DNA of 64,000 nucleotides from Lunularia cruciata (Eukaryota; Streptophyta; Marchantiopsida; Lunulariales; Lunulariaceae): NCBI GenBank assembly GCA_948567375.1, contig OX419759.1, positions 37,166,593 to 37,230,592 of the forward strand, read 5' to 3'. Shown piece by piece: positions 12,801 to 24,326 of this stretch (position 1 is its first letter; each line of letters starts with the position of its first letter). The notes under the pieces were generated by a model. It saw only the letters and a program-made list of their open reading frames with translations, ran no database searches and was not told where the DNA came from. The position numbers and the translations under genes were made by a program.

Positions 12801-14343
12801 CCAGAACTCAGGATTGGTTATTTTACCTGTCTGGTTCCTCTGAACCTTCAATGATGCCAATGACGTTTCGGATGGGTCTAACTTCTTGCGTCGCCTGCAG
12901 AACGAGGCCACAGGCGGGGTCAGATACACATCCAGATCCACGAACCGCTGCCTCGGATGCTGATATTTCAGAAGTGCTCACACATTCACCTTGAAACTTC
13001 ATTACAAGATTTAGAACAAATGATCAACCCTTGGTAAGACTGGAACTACGATCTTCTGCGTCTAGATCCAAAGAAAGTGGTATCTCATCACGTGTGTACA
13101 TCTTACGAGAAGGCCTGACAAAGATTCTTACCTGGTAAGTCAGATTCAGTTTCGCCGGACCACGTCCTACACGATAAATGCTCAAATCCAGTCCACCTTG
13201 CCAGTCGCATGGAGCGTCCGGTCCTGCTATGACTTTGAGGATGGACCTCGCGTTTTGAGCTGAGATTGGCAACGACGGAATAGAGGGAAGCTTGGCATCT
13301 TTCAAGTCCATTTTCTCTGCTCCAGGTGTACTGGCCCAACCGGGAGTAAGAGGGTCTCCAATACCTCGGAAGACAGTGCCTCGCTGAACTCCTGACGGTG
13401 GCAGCCATGGTGACTGAGGGTAGTAGCCCTCTGTTCTATTGTTGGCATAGTCTATTGGATCAGAGTAGGTTATCACTGCTACAGCTCCGCGCTGGGCCGC
13501 GTAGTGCACAATATCTCCTCGGAAGATTCTACCAGATCGAGCTAGGATTATAGAACCATTGATTTTTATGCCCATTTTGTGCAGCTGATCGAAGTCATCC
13601 AAAGAGCCATAATTTGCGTAAACAACTTCGCCTAATACCTTACCAGATGGGGAGTAGCCGTGAAACGGTGGCATGACTTTGGGATTCTTAGTATACGGGT
13701 CTACGTCCACCACACCTTCATCGAGGTCAAATTCCAACGATAATCCGTCCGGGCCGCTCAGAACGAGAGATCGGTTCCGAGGGTAAGAAAGTAAGACCTC
13801 GTAATCTGAGTAATGAGTCGGAATTCCAAAACGCTGAAATGCAAACCTGATGTAATCTGCTGTAGCAAAGTTCTCAGGCGTCCCGGCTACATGAGGCTCC
13901 TGAGTAAGATCCTTGAGGTAAAAGCTGAGACTCTCATTGCAGACTCCGTCAATGAACTTCTGCTCGAACTGTTTGTAGCTAGCTCCGTCGTCAGGTAGTG
14001 GAGAAAGAAGATACCTCCATATCAGAACGAGGAGGAGTAGGCAGGCAGTGAAGAACAAAACGCAAGAATGTGAGCAACGAGCTCTACCCCGGGGGGACAT
14101 TGAGGGATCAGGTCGGTAAGACCCAGACGGGGAAATTTCGAGCCTCATAATTCGAGGCCCATTCTCATTGTAAAGCAAGGACTGGGGCTGATCGCTAACA
14201 GCTATGCACTTATCCCACCAGTTGAACCACTTGGATGACTGCATTTTGAGTCCAAACTGCACTGATGAAGTAGAGGGAATGAAGCAAATTTCAAGCGGAA
14301 TGACAATGAAATGTTGCTGCCGTGACCCCGAGCAGAAGATCAA
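9834..14343 (-). CDS. AMP1: Glutamate carboxypeptidase II-like protein (AMP1 family, M28 peptidase)
   Basis: Twelve exons on the minus strand join in frame at GT-AG sites: 14343-13132, 12894-12827, 12626-12545, 12375-12283, 12149-11997, 11730-11662, 11432-11345, 11169-11086, 10890-10802, 10633-10505, 10380-10228 and 10025-9834. They give about 803 residues from the first ATG. Starts at the later Met codons (QSSKW.., RLEIS..) would give about 770 or 737, nearer the family's 700-750. An N-terminal membrane anchor ([14 protein letters not shown]) precedes a PA domain. The M28 zinc ligands and base are present in order: [22 protein letters not shown] and YPMYHSVYD. The C-terminal helical dimerisation region follows. 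In Arabidopsis the relative AMP1 is an ER protein affecting meristem size and miRNA-mediated translational repression. Its substrate in plants is not settled. No break is seen, so the gene is probably functional. Confidence 0.93.
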
Positions 14344-15392
14344 CTGCCCTCATACTAAACTCACAGGAAAACTTCTTGGAGGAACACGACACACTACCAG
14401 TCCAGACGCTAAGGCAGAATTGCCAAGGATAACTGCTGTTCTTAGATGCCAAGACTGCAAGTTTCTTGGCCAAGGTCCCGGGATATGAATGAGTCGAGCA
14501 CTAGCTTGATCGGAGTTACTGGACTGCTACAACATCAATATCTGTCCCACCACTACCTTGGTTGAAAAGAATAGTATCCGAATAAACAAACAAAGGTAAC
14601 TTGTACTACCACGGAGCTCACGAATTGTCTTAAACAACAATGACAGAAGCAGAAAGTGACAGGAAAAGGGACTGAGAGAGATTGAGGTTAAGGAGGTTGG
14701 GTACAAGATCCGGCAAGGCAAAGCAGGTCGGGTCGGGAAGCCGAGCTACAGCCCAAGGCAAGAAATTAAATTAACAGTACCACTTCACATCTGCAACCCT
14801 GTTTGAGGTGGGATGAGAAAGGGAATAGTACACTCTCAGGTCTCCGGCGGGAGGGTCAGGGAACTGTGCGACAAGTAGCAACGAACAAGAAAGATGACGA
14901 GCGCACTTCTCCTACTGTAGCTTCTGTGTTGCACTCTACCTGCAGTGCCTCGTAGGTGGTTCTTCCACTCCTACCAGCCCAGCAGCAGTATCTACTGTAC
15001 TACAGTAGTGTACTAGTGTCTATGGACACTCTCTCTCCTATTCTCCTCACTCCCCCGTCCTGCTATTGCGGCACCACCGGCTATCTACTCCTGCTCCCCA
15101 ATCACCACATTCTCAATCCCTGGCCAGGCCCCACCTGCTATCTATCGTTATTTGCGAGATCTGGCTACTAATCTGCGGGAGAATCATGAGCTCTGTTCAC
15201 TCGTGAGCTCTAACAAACAAATGTCCGTCGATCTGATCCGAGACCCATACTCTACTCCGTAGCGTCAACAATATTTCCTTCTCGTAACCGGCTTCCCTCG
15301 CTTAACCGCCGCCGGCTTTTAAAATACATTTGTCTACCACCATCCTTGTTCTGGGTATTCTTGTAACTCTTCCCCTTTCACTTTCATTGTCG
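14344..15392. other. Upstream region of the AMP1-like gene
   Basis: About 1 kb of less AT-rich sequence 5' of the minus-strand gene. It probably holds the 5' untranslated region and promoter, but I cannot point to a convincing TATA box or start site. No other gene is seen. Confidence 0.35.
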
Positions 15393-15535
15393 GGTGGTCT
15401 AGGTTATCTCGAAGCAAGGCACGGACTAAGGTCGTTGTCTCCGGGTACACATCTCCTAAGGGACGGTGGTCCAGACTATCTCGAAGCAGGCACGGACTAA
15501 GGTCGTTGTCTCCGGGTACACATATCCTTAGAGAC
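15393..15535. repeat. Two-unit tandem repeat, ~72 bases per unit
   Basis: Units at 15393-15464 and 15465-15535 share TATCTCGAAGCA, GGCACGGACTAAGGTCG and TTGTCTCCGGGTACACAT. The next bases, GGTGTGAGG, may begin a third decayed unit. It marks a sharp drop in GC content to the right. Confidence 0.9.
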
Positions 15536-16588
15536 GGTGTGAGGTTTTGGGATCTTTCACGTGATACATCTTTTAATCATAATATGTTACATATTTAATA
15601 AATTCCATTTAGGTGAAATGTGGAATTTTCCCATATTAAATATTTTATATAATTTCAATAATCAATGACCGTTTTCAAATATAAATTTCTATGTAAGATC
15701 AGTTTTAAAAAGTATTCTTTTGATTTGTGCTCCAATTCATGGTATATTAGATCAAAATGAGGAACTCAAGAGTTTATTCTAAAATTGTATCGAGGTATAA
15801 CGGTTTAAAGAAAACTAATTAAAATTATATCTAAGAATTGATTTAAACCATGTGTTATAAAATTATGATTTCTGTATAAAGTATTATTCTTTGATTCTAA
15901 CTGGTGGTTAACAGTTATTAACTATTTTTTAAAGTAATAAGTATAGCATATTGATAATGAAAAACTATTTAGAAGCTAGAATTACATTATATGCATGAAA
16001 AGGGTTTGATTTTTACTTTGGATATTTGCAATAAAATCTCATACATGGGTTTTGCATCATTGAAAAGTTGATAAGCCAAAAAATTATTAACCTTTGATAA
16101 ACGAAATATATATATTTTAATTCCATAAATTCAAATAATTACTAGGACTGTCATAATAAGTAAACATGTACAGGGCAAGAATATAATATAAAAGTAAGAA
16201 TTCAATAAATATCATATTACCTCAAGCTATTAAATCATTTTGGTATTGAGAATCTATAAAGACTTGTCTGATTTAACTCAAGTGGTCTTAGAACTCAAAA
16301 TTACAATTAATAAAAATAACCCATATTTAAACTATATATATAGTGATCATTTAAACTATAAACCTACTAAATATCACTTGACTACACTTTTTTGATTACA
16401 ATCTAAAGTTCCCTGATGGATGATGGAGTAGTATTTACATTTGTTTTCTATCAATAGCTAAGTATCAATTATATATAAAATTAAGAAAATTATTTTAATT
16501 AAATATATCCATTGACTTTATAGTTTTGATCTTGAAATTTTGTTGAGGTTCAATTGAGTAGTATTTTTTTGGATCTAAATGCACTTAC
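15536..16588. other. AT-rich spacer
   Basis: No gene, RNA or repeat is recognised between the 72-base tandem repeat and the MULE left end. Confidence 0.5.
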
Positions 16589-16733
16589 AATCCTTAGGCT
16601 CTTGCTATTATCTCAGCTAGGTTTTGCTATTTTGTCATCAGGGTTTTGCTATTATCTCACCTTTATACATACATATAGATCTGATATTACCTCACTGCCT
16701 AGGAACAATATCAAGTAATGACGGGGTCAAGAG

Positions 16734-16768
16734 GAGGCTTTCCCTTGTGGAGTACAAGGGGAAGCCTC
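16734..16768. other. 15-bp hairpin within the MULE
   Basis: Left arm GAGGCTTTCCCTTGT (16734-16748), loop GGAGT, right arm ACAAGGGGAAGCCTC (16754-16768). Fourteen of 15 positions pair, and the other is a G-T that would pair as wobble in RNA. Confidence 0.85.
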
Positions 16769-17269
16769 TTGGGCATAGCACCGGAAGAGAATTTTGATTT
16801 TGCATTTCTATGTTACCTTGATATCATTGCTTTGAATTGAAAGAACTGAAAATTGTTATGTTGAACTAGAATTGAACTACTTATTCTATGTTTTCTCAAT
16901 ATCAATGCTTTGTCTTTTGAAAAATCATGCCAAGTGCCTGCTATTGCCTCACCCAACTAGTAACCCTTAGCTAGTGTGTTGTCAAAAGTGCTTACTTCTT
17001 TCCCTCATCACTAGCTACTTTGCTTGTCTCTTGTCTTCACTTGCTATTGCGCTCATCCTTGCACAACAAGCATCATTCTTCTACATCATGTCACTTGTGC
17101 CTCCTACTCTTGGTGTTTTTGCATCTCGTGTGGACCTAATAAAGAGTTGCAAGTCACACGGTCTATCTTAGGGTTATACTTTGGTTTTGCATTTGGGATT
17201 GTGGAGGTACTTATAAGAAGAAGAGCAAGGGCATTTGTGTACATCCACTTGATTGAATAGTTGTCCCTT

Positions 17270-17311
17270 CTTGTTGTATGGTCATTGCATGTGCAATGAC
17301 CATACAACAAG
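17270..17311. other. Perfect 20-bp-arm palindrome with 2-base centre
   Basis: Left arm 17270-17289, centre TG, right arm 17292-17311. All 20 positions pair (arm begins CTTGTTGTATGG). It lies at the start of the decayed transposase frame inside the MULE. Confidence 0.95.
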
Positions 17312-18823
17312 GTTGGAGTTTACAGATGAAATGTTTGGATCACAATCATGATGCCTTACTAGACATTGCGAGCCATCCATCGGCACAAAGATTGACCAAC
17401 TTTGATCTTGAAGTAGTGCAAAAGATGACAAAGGTTGGCATAAGACTTCAGCAAATCACATCAACTCTTCGTCTTGTAGAATCAAATGGTTTTGTTATTG
17501 CATAGACAATTTATGATGTAAAATCCCAATTTTGAAAAATGGAGTTGGATGAGTGCAATCCCATCCAAGCATTACTAGATGACATATCCATAGGTGAATA
17601 TAGACATGAATTCAAGAAGGATGAAGGTTAGCATATTTTGCATTTGTTTGCTAGCTCATTCTTGATCTTCATCATAGATTCAACTCACAAGACAAACAAA
17701 TTTAAAATTCCACTCTTGAATGCTATAGGAGTAGCTAGCATGTCCACGACATTCATTGTTTGCATTTGTCTGCTTTGAGTTTAAGGCAAACTATGCTTGG
17801 GCGTTGAATTGCATGTGAAGGATATTTGGCATGGTTTCAAGAGTGGTTCTTATAGAACAAAAGTTAACTCTGATGAATGCATTAGTTGATACCTTTTGCA
17901 ACATCAAGGACTCTCTCTACAACATGTACATTAACAAAAGCCTTTTGGCGCATTGCTGTGGAATATTTAAAGATAATGAAGAATGGAAGGCAATCATGGT
18001 AGAGTGGAACAAATAAGTATGATATGCTAACCTTGCTACCTTTGTGACAAGGTGGCTATCTTTCAAGATATAATATGTTGCATATAATCCACTACTCCAA
18101 TACATTGAGAAGATTTGGCTACCACACAAGGAGAAGTTTTCTCAACCATGACCAACATCTTTTTGTGGTAGCAGCCAAGAACACAACTTGCCATTGGATC
18201 CATGCACAAAGAACTTCACAATGACAATGGGTTTGCCATGTGCACACCAAATTGTATTATTGATATGTATGGAGGATGTCTCATTAGAATCATCACAATT
18301 TTATGAGCACTGATGGTTGCATGAGTGACCCAACTTCAAACATATTTTGAGCCATACATAAAAAATGACTTGGATTCCTTGTTTGGTGCCATTCCTACAT
18401 GCTTTGATTGAGATCCTCCACACCAACATGAGCTGATGAAACAAGCCCCTTGCTAAACTGATGACTCAAGAGCTAGAACATATCAAGGACCCATTAGTAA
18501 AAGATTAAAAGAAGAGGTCTACCGGTTTGCTAAATAAAGTACCCTTGTCATCAACTAAGCGAGAATTATTAAGATTCAAGATTGTCAACCTGAAGGTTAA
18601 AGTTGGGAGACATTGTGGTGCTTGTCATGTTCTTGGGGTTGGACATGATGCTAGGAATTGCCCTATGAAAAGGAGCATGCATATAGTCGCACTGGTGCAA
18701 CCGGGCGCAATGCCTACTCTTTTCTCTATAGTGATCCAAATGCTAACAGATGTTTCAAGAGATGGGCATTGTGGATTTTACACGCTGGCTGTTGGTTGGA
18801 TAGTTAAAATTATCAGCAAGTGA
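17278..18823 (+). pseudogene. MULE/FAR1-type transposase remnant with zinc knuckle and OTU-like tail
   Basis: Broken frames in order carry recognisable pieces. At 17278-17505: CLDHNHDALLDIASHPSAQR, then LTNFD..VVQKMTKVGI, like the DNA-binding and pre-catalytic part of FAR1/MULE transposases. Near 17.64-17.76 kb: IIDSTHKTNKFKIPLLNAIG and ASMSTTF, the MULE DDE-domain signature (family form is D.TYKTN.F..PLL..VG). At 18527-18823: CGACHVLGVGHDARNCP, a zinc knuckle, then DVSRDGHCGFYTLA, resembling the catalytic start of an OTU cysteine protease (D-G-x-C). Many stops and shifts separate the pieces, so the gene is dead. Confidence 0.75.
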
Positions 18824-18956
18824 AGTGAGTGTCTATGGTAGGGCACTTTATATGCATTACTAGTTGGGTGAGGCAGTAACAAGTACTTCTATATCTATTG
18901 GTGAGACTATAGCAAAAATTGGGTGAGCCAAGAACAAGAGCCTATCCTTAAAAGGC

Positions 18957-19487
18957 TACCTCAAACTCTACTATCTTAGCAAAGCTAACTTAAGCTAAAT
19001 TTACATTGACTAAAAGACTAACAATCATAAATGAATGATTGAAGATCATAGAAATATAATCTGACAAAAACATGAAGTGTAAATAGTTGTTTTGCTAATT
19101 TTTTTATAGCTTTAATATTTCCAACGGATAAATATTTAATTTATTAGTATGAGGTGTAGCAAATATTTTATTTGATATCATTTTAAAGCAACCATGATGA
19201 GGAGAATAAATATCAAAATAAATCCTCATAAACTTAAAACAATGGATTTAAATATTAAATATAATAATAAAAATTATCTAATGCATTTTATAAAAGGCTA
19301 TATTCTAGTATGGTAAGCAATAAGTATGTTAAAGTCTGTATATTGTAATATAATATGTCATAAATATGACAAATATACAATCTAAAATATGACAAAAATA
19401 TCATATCAATTATTTACATATTTTAATAATAATTTAAACATATGATACGTAAAATAATAACTACTCTTCTTGCACAAGAGTTTACTC
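18957..19487. other. AT-rich spacer between MULE and LINE
   Basis: No gene or repeat is recognised. Confidence 0.5.
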
Positions 19488-19975
19488 TTTAAATCATGTA
19501 GAGTCATTGAGTCGGCGCGGGGGAGATGCGGGAGAGTGTGGAGACGGGAGAGGAGAGGGAGAGACGTGAGACAATTTTGATAATTTCTGAGTGCTCTCTA
19601 GCATGTAGTATTTGAGTGAATAGTTGATTCTCTTCATTTTTCAATTTCAGTTCCATTGGTACCTAGATTGAAGACTATGGAGAATGGAGTAGAAAGTTAT
19701 AAAGATGTTTAGCTTTTTTAGGGTTGAGAGTGATCATTATACATTGGGTTGGGAATTTTCATTTCTAATCTCTTGGTTTTCATGATTAAGTTCCATGGGA
19801 ATTTAATTTGGAAATTTTGGAGATGGAAATTGAAAGTTATGAGAGTTTATAGATTTTAGGGTTTGGAGAGATTGTTTTCTTATGTGAGTTGGGATGTGAG
19901 GGGTTGTGGTTTTGCAGATATGAGGAGATATGGAGAGGAGTATCATGTGTTACTATCACTATTCTTGTGCTAGCC

Positions 19976-22900
19976 ATGGTTACACCTTCCCATGAGGGGT
20001 TGCCTAGAGCGGGTCGGGATACACCATGCCCGGTGTGTCACCGACGCTTTACTTCGCAAGGGGTAAAGACCCATGTGGGAAGGATGCACAAGGACTATGA
20101 TTGGACCACTTGGTATGCCCACGTGAGACAAGCGACCGCATCGACAGCAGTGACACTCGGGATTACGCACGCTTCTTCTATACCTTCGTTGATCGTTCCA
20201 AGGATACCGATCGAGTTGTGGGAGTGGTTAGCTTCTCAGGCGGGTTGCATTTTGGGGTTATTTGAGACTAGTTTTCCATGTCCACGTCTATTCCATAAGC
20301 TACCCCGCACACTCCATGATGAGGCTAGACAAGCTTTTTGCCTACCACTGGATCGTTTGGCACGTGATCCCTTGGACGAGTTAGCGTGGTTCCTATTCCT
20401 CCTACTCCCTCGATGGTGTCTTTGTTATGCTAGAGGGGGACACGCGGGGCATAGAGAGGTGGCGGCTAGATTTTGTCAATTCCGAGCGGGGGATTGGGCA
20501 GCGCTTCAGGAGGAGTCTGTTAGGGCTACACAATTTAGGAGACAGGCATTGCCACAGGATACCATGATTCCACTTGATTACGACGATGTAGGACATTGGG
20601 TCAGGCAGGAGAGTTTAGTAGAGCAGCACGAGCGCTACACCCTTTGTCTATAGCGAGTCCTACTGATGAGACCATCTCTTCCCTACGCTCATTGCATCCT
20701 ATAGCAGTAGAGGGACTACCATTAGAGGTCTTAGATTATCAGCCTGAGCAGCCTTTATGTCTTGATAGGTCACTATTTGCACAAGCATTGTGCACTACCT
20801 CTCGCCTTTCTTCAGGAGGCTTGTCAGGGATGGTTTATGAGCACCTTAGAGATTGCTTCCAAGCAGATGATCCTTCTAGTGGTTTTACCGAGTTGTTTCA
20901 GGTGGCTACAGTAGTAGCAAGAGGAGACATTCCTATGTCTGTTAGTCGGGTCTTAGGTGCTAATCAACTTCTCGCAATTGAGGAAAGACACGGGAGGCAT
21001 TAGACCGATTGCTATTGGAGAGATCTTTTTGCGTTTGGTCAGTCGTACCATTGTCCTTCAGCATTGTTCTCACTTTTGACAGCACCTTAGTCCACATCAG
21101 TTTGGAGTAGCTATACTTGGAGGATGTGAGGCTATATCTCTAGGCATTAGAGCACTCCTAGATATCCATCCAAAGTGGGTCGTCCTACAAGTGGATGTTG
21201 AGAACGCTTTTAATAGTGTCTCACGTGCATCCATCTTTAGAGAGCTTAGGGAGGTTGGTGGATCCTTGGAGAGTCTCATTCCTTTTGTGCGGTCTTTTTA
21301 TGGCTCTCCTGCTTCCCTTTACTACCAGCATGGTGGTTCATAGGAGGGAGTCACCGTCTTGGAGTTAGCTGTTGGTACACAACAGGGAGATCCTTTGGGG
21401 GGCTCTTATTTGCCATGGCTCACTTTAGAGCTCTCCCATCTACTACTTTGGCCATGCCAGGTTGTGTATTTCCCTCCTTGGCAGATGATACACACATCAT
21501 AGGCCTTGTAGATCAGATTAGGCAGGCCTTTGACTACTTGACTACCGAGTTACATCTAGTAGGCTTGAGAATCAAGGTGTCAAAGTGTAGGGCATGGTCC
21601 CCTTTAGGTATCCCTCCCCACCTTGAGCTTCCAGAGGAGTGTGTCACATCCACAGATGGACTTCGTGTTCTTGGAGTGCCAGTAAGATCGGAGGATTTTT
21701 TCACATGCTTCTTGGACGCTGCCCTTGCAGAGGATGTTCTCCATGTGGATGACCTTCCATTACTAAGAGATTTGCAGGTGGCATTTGGTATACTCTCTTC
21801 CAGTATTGCTCGTCGACCATCCTACCTCATCCGTATAGTTCCCCCTTCACGGCCTTCCTATCACGTCTGAGAGCATTTGATAGGAGGATTATGGGAGTCT
21901 TTGGTGATATTATTGGACCAGGGACTTTTGAGTGTGTGACAGTGGATTTGGCACGTAGACAGACGGCTCTACCGATCTCATGTGGTGGGGTTGGCTTGCT
22001 TTCTATGGAGGAGATGGAACCTATAGCATTTTTGGGTAGTTGGGCTCTCTCGGCACCCCTACTTGCCTCTCGTTTTGTGGTTGCTGATAGGCCAGTTTTG
22101 GAGACTTATGTGACAGAGGTGGAGGGAGGATCCTTTTCTCTCCAGGTGTTATTGCGGCAGACAAGAGATAGTCTATCCCCACAAGCACGAGAGGGTTTTC
22201 CATCGTTTGCTTCACTATCATCAGATTGGACTAGAGGTCTACAGTCTTCCTTGATGGAGCAACAGTGTGAGCATATGCTACATTCTCTCTTAGTTGACTC
22301 GTCCATTCCTCAGGCTACTAGAGCACGTCTACGCTCTTGCTCCGGCAAGGGTGCAGGCTCGTGGATCCTAGCTTGACCATGCATTAGGGCTTTCCGACTT
22401 GCACTGGCTACTTTCTCTACAGTGATGAGGTTTCACCTAGGTTTGGTCCACCCATCTGCATCTTCACTACTCACTTGTGAGTGTGGTTCTACACTAGATG
22501 CAGCGGCGGTCCACATGACACGGTGTCATTTTGGAGGACAAAGGATAGCTACACATGATGCCATTAGAGACATAGTGTTTGCTATGGCACGAGAGAGTGG
22601 ATACTTAGCTTGGAGGGAGCGTTCGTATGCGTTGCATACGACACGTGTCAGGGCAAACTTATACTTGGTCCGAGATGATCAGGTGACAGTAGCGGATGTC
22701 GTGGTCACAGACCCTACGCGGGATACAGTTTCGGAGGGAGTGATTACTCATCCCCTGGATGGGCGGCGAGTGCAGCAGTAGGTCGCAAGGTCTCCAAGTA
22801 TAGGGGCATGCAGCGAGGTCACCTCTTTGTTCCTCTAGCCTTGGAGTTATATGGAGCGATGGACACGGCATTTGACACATTTGTTAGGGAGTGCGCGAGA

Positions 22901-23140
22901 GCTTATCATGTTAGGCGTCAGGGGGTACCACTCTCACTCTCATACTTTGTAGCTTACTTTAGACAGCGTGTGTCCATTGCTCTACAGAGGGCAGTGGCTG
23001 GTGCAATCCATAGGAGAGCAATCACATTAGGTGATGTTTCTTCGGATGCTCCAGTTGTGTGTAGACCGTACGACTTGCATAGCTCGGATATCTTAGGTGC
23101 GGTAGGGCAGATTTCTCATACAGACTCTATTGGGGCTTAG
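19976..23140 (+). pseudogene. LINE polyprotein: zinc finger, reverse transcriptase, CCHC, RLE-like domain (frameshifted)
   Basis: The likely start is the Met of MVTPSHEGLP at 19976. Soon after comes a C2H2 finger, CPVCHRRFTSQGVKTHVGRMH (C-x2-C-x11-H-x4-H). The RT region spans about 20.7-21.9 kb and includes SSGGLSGMVYEHL, RPIAIGEIFLRLVSRTI, LQVDVENAFNSVSR (motif A), TQQGDPLGG (motif B) and LADDTHI (motif C, catalytic ADD). At 22422-22781 come CECGSTL..VHMTRC (C-x-C..H-x3-C), HDAIRD, and VADVVVTDP, matching the layout of the CCHC and restriction-like endonuclease of R2-type LINEs. At 22808-23140 comes FVPLALELYG..FRQRVSIALQRAV. The frame is lost about five times (near 20.6, 21.0-21.4, 21.9, 22.4 and 22.8 kb), so this copy makes no intact enzyme. 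Confidence 0.78.
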
Positions 23141-23230
23141 CCCCATGTTACTTTTTTGTCTCTCCCTTGTACGGCTTGATGGAGTCTTCCCATCCTTCAT
23201 TTTTCCTACGCGGTCGCCTTTTTCCCCCCT
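23126..23230 (+). other. Conserved LINE 3' tail with hairpin
   Basis: The block begins CTATTGGGGCTTAGCCCCAT. TGGGGC (23131-23136) pairs with GCCCCA (23140-23145) across the loop TTA. A pyrimidine stretch, GATGGAGTCTTCCCATCC and CGCGGTCGCC follow. The same segment alone is found as separate insertions elsewhere in the window, so it is the part needed for, or most often reached by, reverse transcription. In R2-type LINEs the RT recognises a structured 3' UTR. Applying that here is inference. Confidence 0.8.
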
Positions 23231-23240
23231 TTTAAATCAT

Positions 23241-24259
23241 AAGTGACTTTCAGTTCCAAACAGAAAAAAACATAAAAGAGGTGAAGTGCACCTTATTGCA
23301 TTTTGTCTCTTTAATGTTTTTTTTTCTGTCCTTAACTATTAGCTTTCTTTAGATATATAAATTTGTCTTTGTGGATAGGAAAGAACATGTGAGCCAAATC
23401 TAAGATAATCTATATACTAAAAACAGATCGTACATTTACATTGTGAACATAACCTTCTAATAATTGGATTTGATTTACTTGGGTATTTATAATTGATGTT
23501 GAATGATGATGAGATATACTGAATAGATTATTGGAAATCCAGGCCATGATAAATAAATCTTTTAATGTTGTGCTCGTTTTCTTCTGCGACTTATTCCTTT
23601 CTGGTTCTTTTTCATACTGAAGGAGGACATAAATTAGCTTCTCCAATTAATGCGAATCTAATAAAATATGAAACTGCTTTCTTTTAGTGGATAAGATGGA
23701 GCGTTCGGGCAATTAAGCAGTATCCAGATGTTCGTTGTGGATTTCTATCTTCTCATATCAACCAAGTCAGCTTCTATCATACTGGAAGAGATATATCTAA
23801 AGTCAATATAGAATAAAACCAACAGATTGCGCATTGGACAGAACAAAGTCTGGTGATAGTAGATAATTTTTAATATTATGACTTTAGGTAAAAGAAGGCA
23901 TCCTTTAACCTAAAGGTTTTAGACAGCAGAAATAGAAGAAATGATTGGCTAAAGTCCACGAGAAAGTCTGGAGATGCTGATTGGTTCTGCGCCTATATTC
24001 TTCAAGGAATGAAGAATAATAACCAGAATGATGAAATGAAGCAATGTAAGAGGCTAGAATGAGTGGTGTCAGGGACCGTAGGGTCATAAGGGTGGATTAA
24101 AATTGAGGTTGAGATTCGTCGGGAGTCTTGGGTACGATAAAAGAAAAAGCCCTCACTTGTACATCTACGAAATTTCAAGTATTATGTAAGTACACCTTTT
24201 GAGTCTACGTCTTGGAATGCTGAAATAAAATATTGAGTTTAAACTCGCTTCATAAGTCC
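23241..24259. other. Non-coding stretch
   Basis: No gene, RNA or repeat is recognised between the LINE and the next tail copy. Confidence 0.45.
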
Positions 24260-24326
24260 AAGGGCGACCGCGTAGAAAAAACGAAGGACGGGAAGACCCC
24301 CATCAACCCGTACAAGGAGAGACCAA
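24260..24326 (-). mobile_element. LINE 3'-tail copy, partial
   Basis: On the minus strand this matches the tail from GTCTCTCCTTGTAC through GTCTTCCCGTCCTTCG to CTACGCGGTCGCCC, without the hairpin portion. No target-site duplication was found. Confidence 0.8.

Larger units (their letters stand above)
16596..18955 (+). mobile_element. Degenerate Mutator-like (MULE) DNA transposon
   Basis: The ends form imperfect terminal inverted repeats of about 100 bases. The left begins GGCTCTTGCTATTATCTCA and has repeated TTTTGCTATT..TCTCACC motifs. The reverse complement of the right end begins GGCTCTTGTTCTTGGCTCAC and continues TTTTTGCTATAGTCTCACC. An internal left segment (around 16938-16968, TGCCTCACCCAACTAGTAA) matches the inverted right end near 18855-18885 very closely. 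Flanks ATCCTTA on both sides may be a worn target-site duplication; MULEs normally make about 9 bases. The interior encodes remnants of a FAR1/MULE transposase. Confidence 0.7.
19498..23230 (+). mobile_element. Non-LTR retrotransposon (LINE) with restriction-like-endonuclease features, near full length, inactive
   Basis: A 3.7-kb element bounded by the 10-base direct repeat TTTAAATCAT (19488-19497 and 23231-23240). A GC-richer ~450-base leader precedes one coding region. Its 3' end has no poly(A) but carries a compact tail with a hairpin, ending GGTCGCC plus a pyrimidine run. Order of parts: C2H2 finger, linker, reverse transcriptase, CCHC motif, putative endonuclease region, helical C-terminus. 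A finger before the RT, a CCHC after it and no apurinic endonuclease are the layout of the R2/NeSL/Hero/CRE group of LINEs. Most plant LINEs are L1 or RTE with an apurinic endonuclease. Its 3' end is copied at 740, 4878, 8475, 24260 and possibly 25930. Confidence 0.8.
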
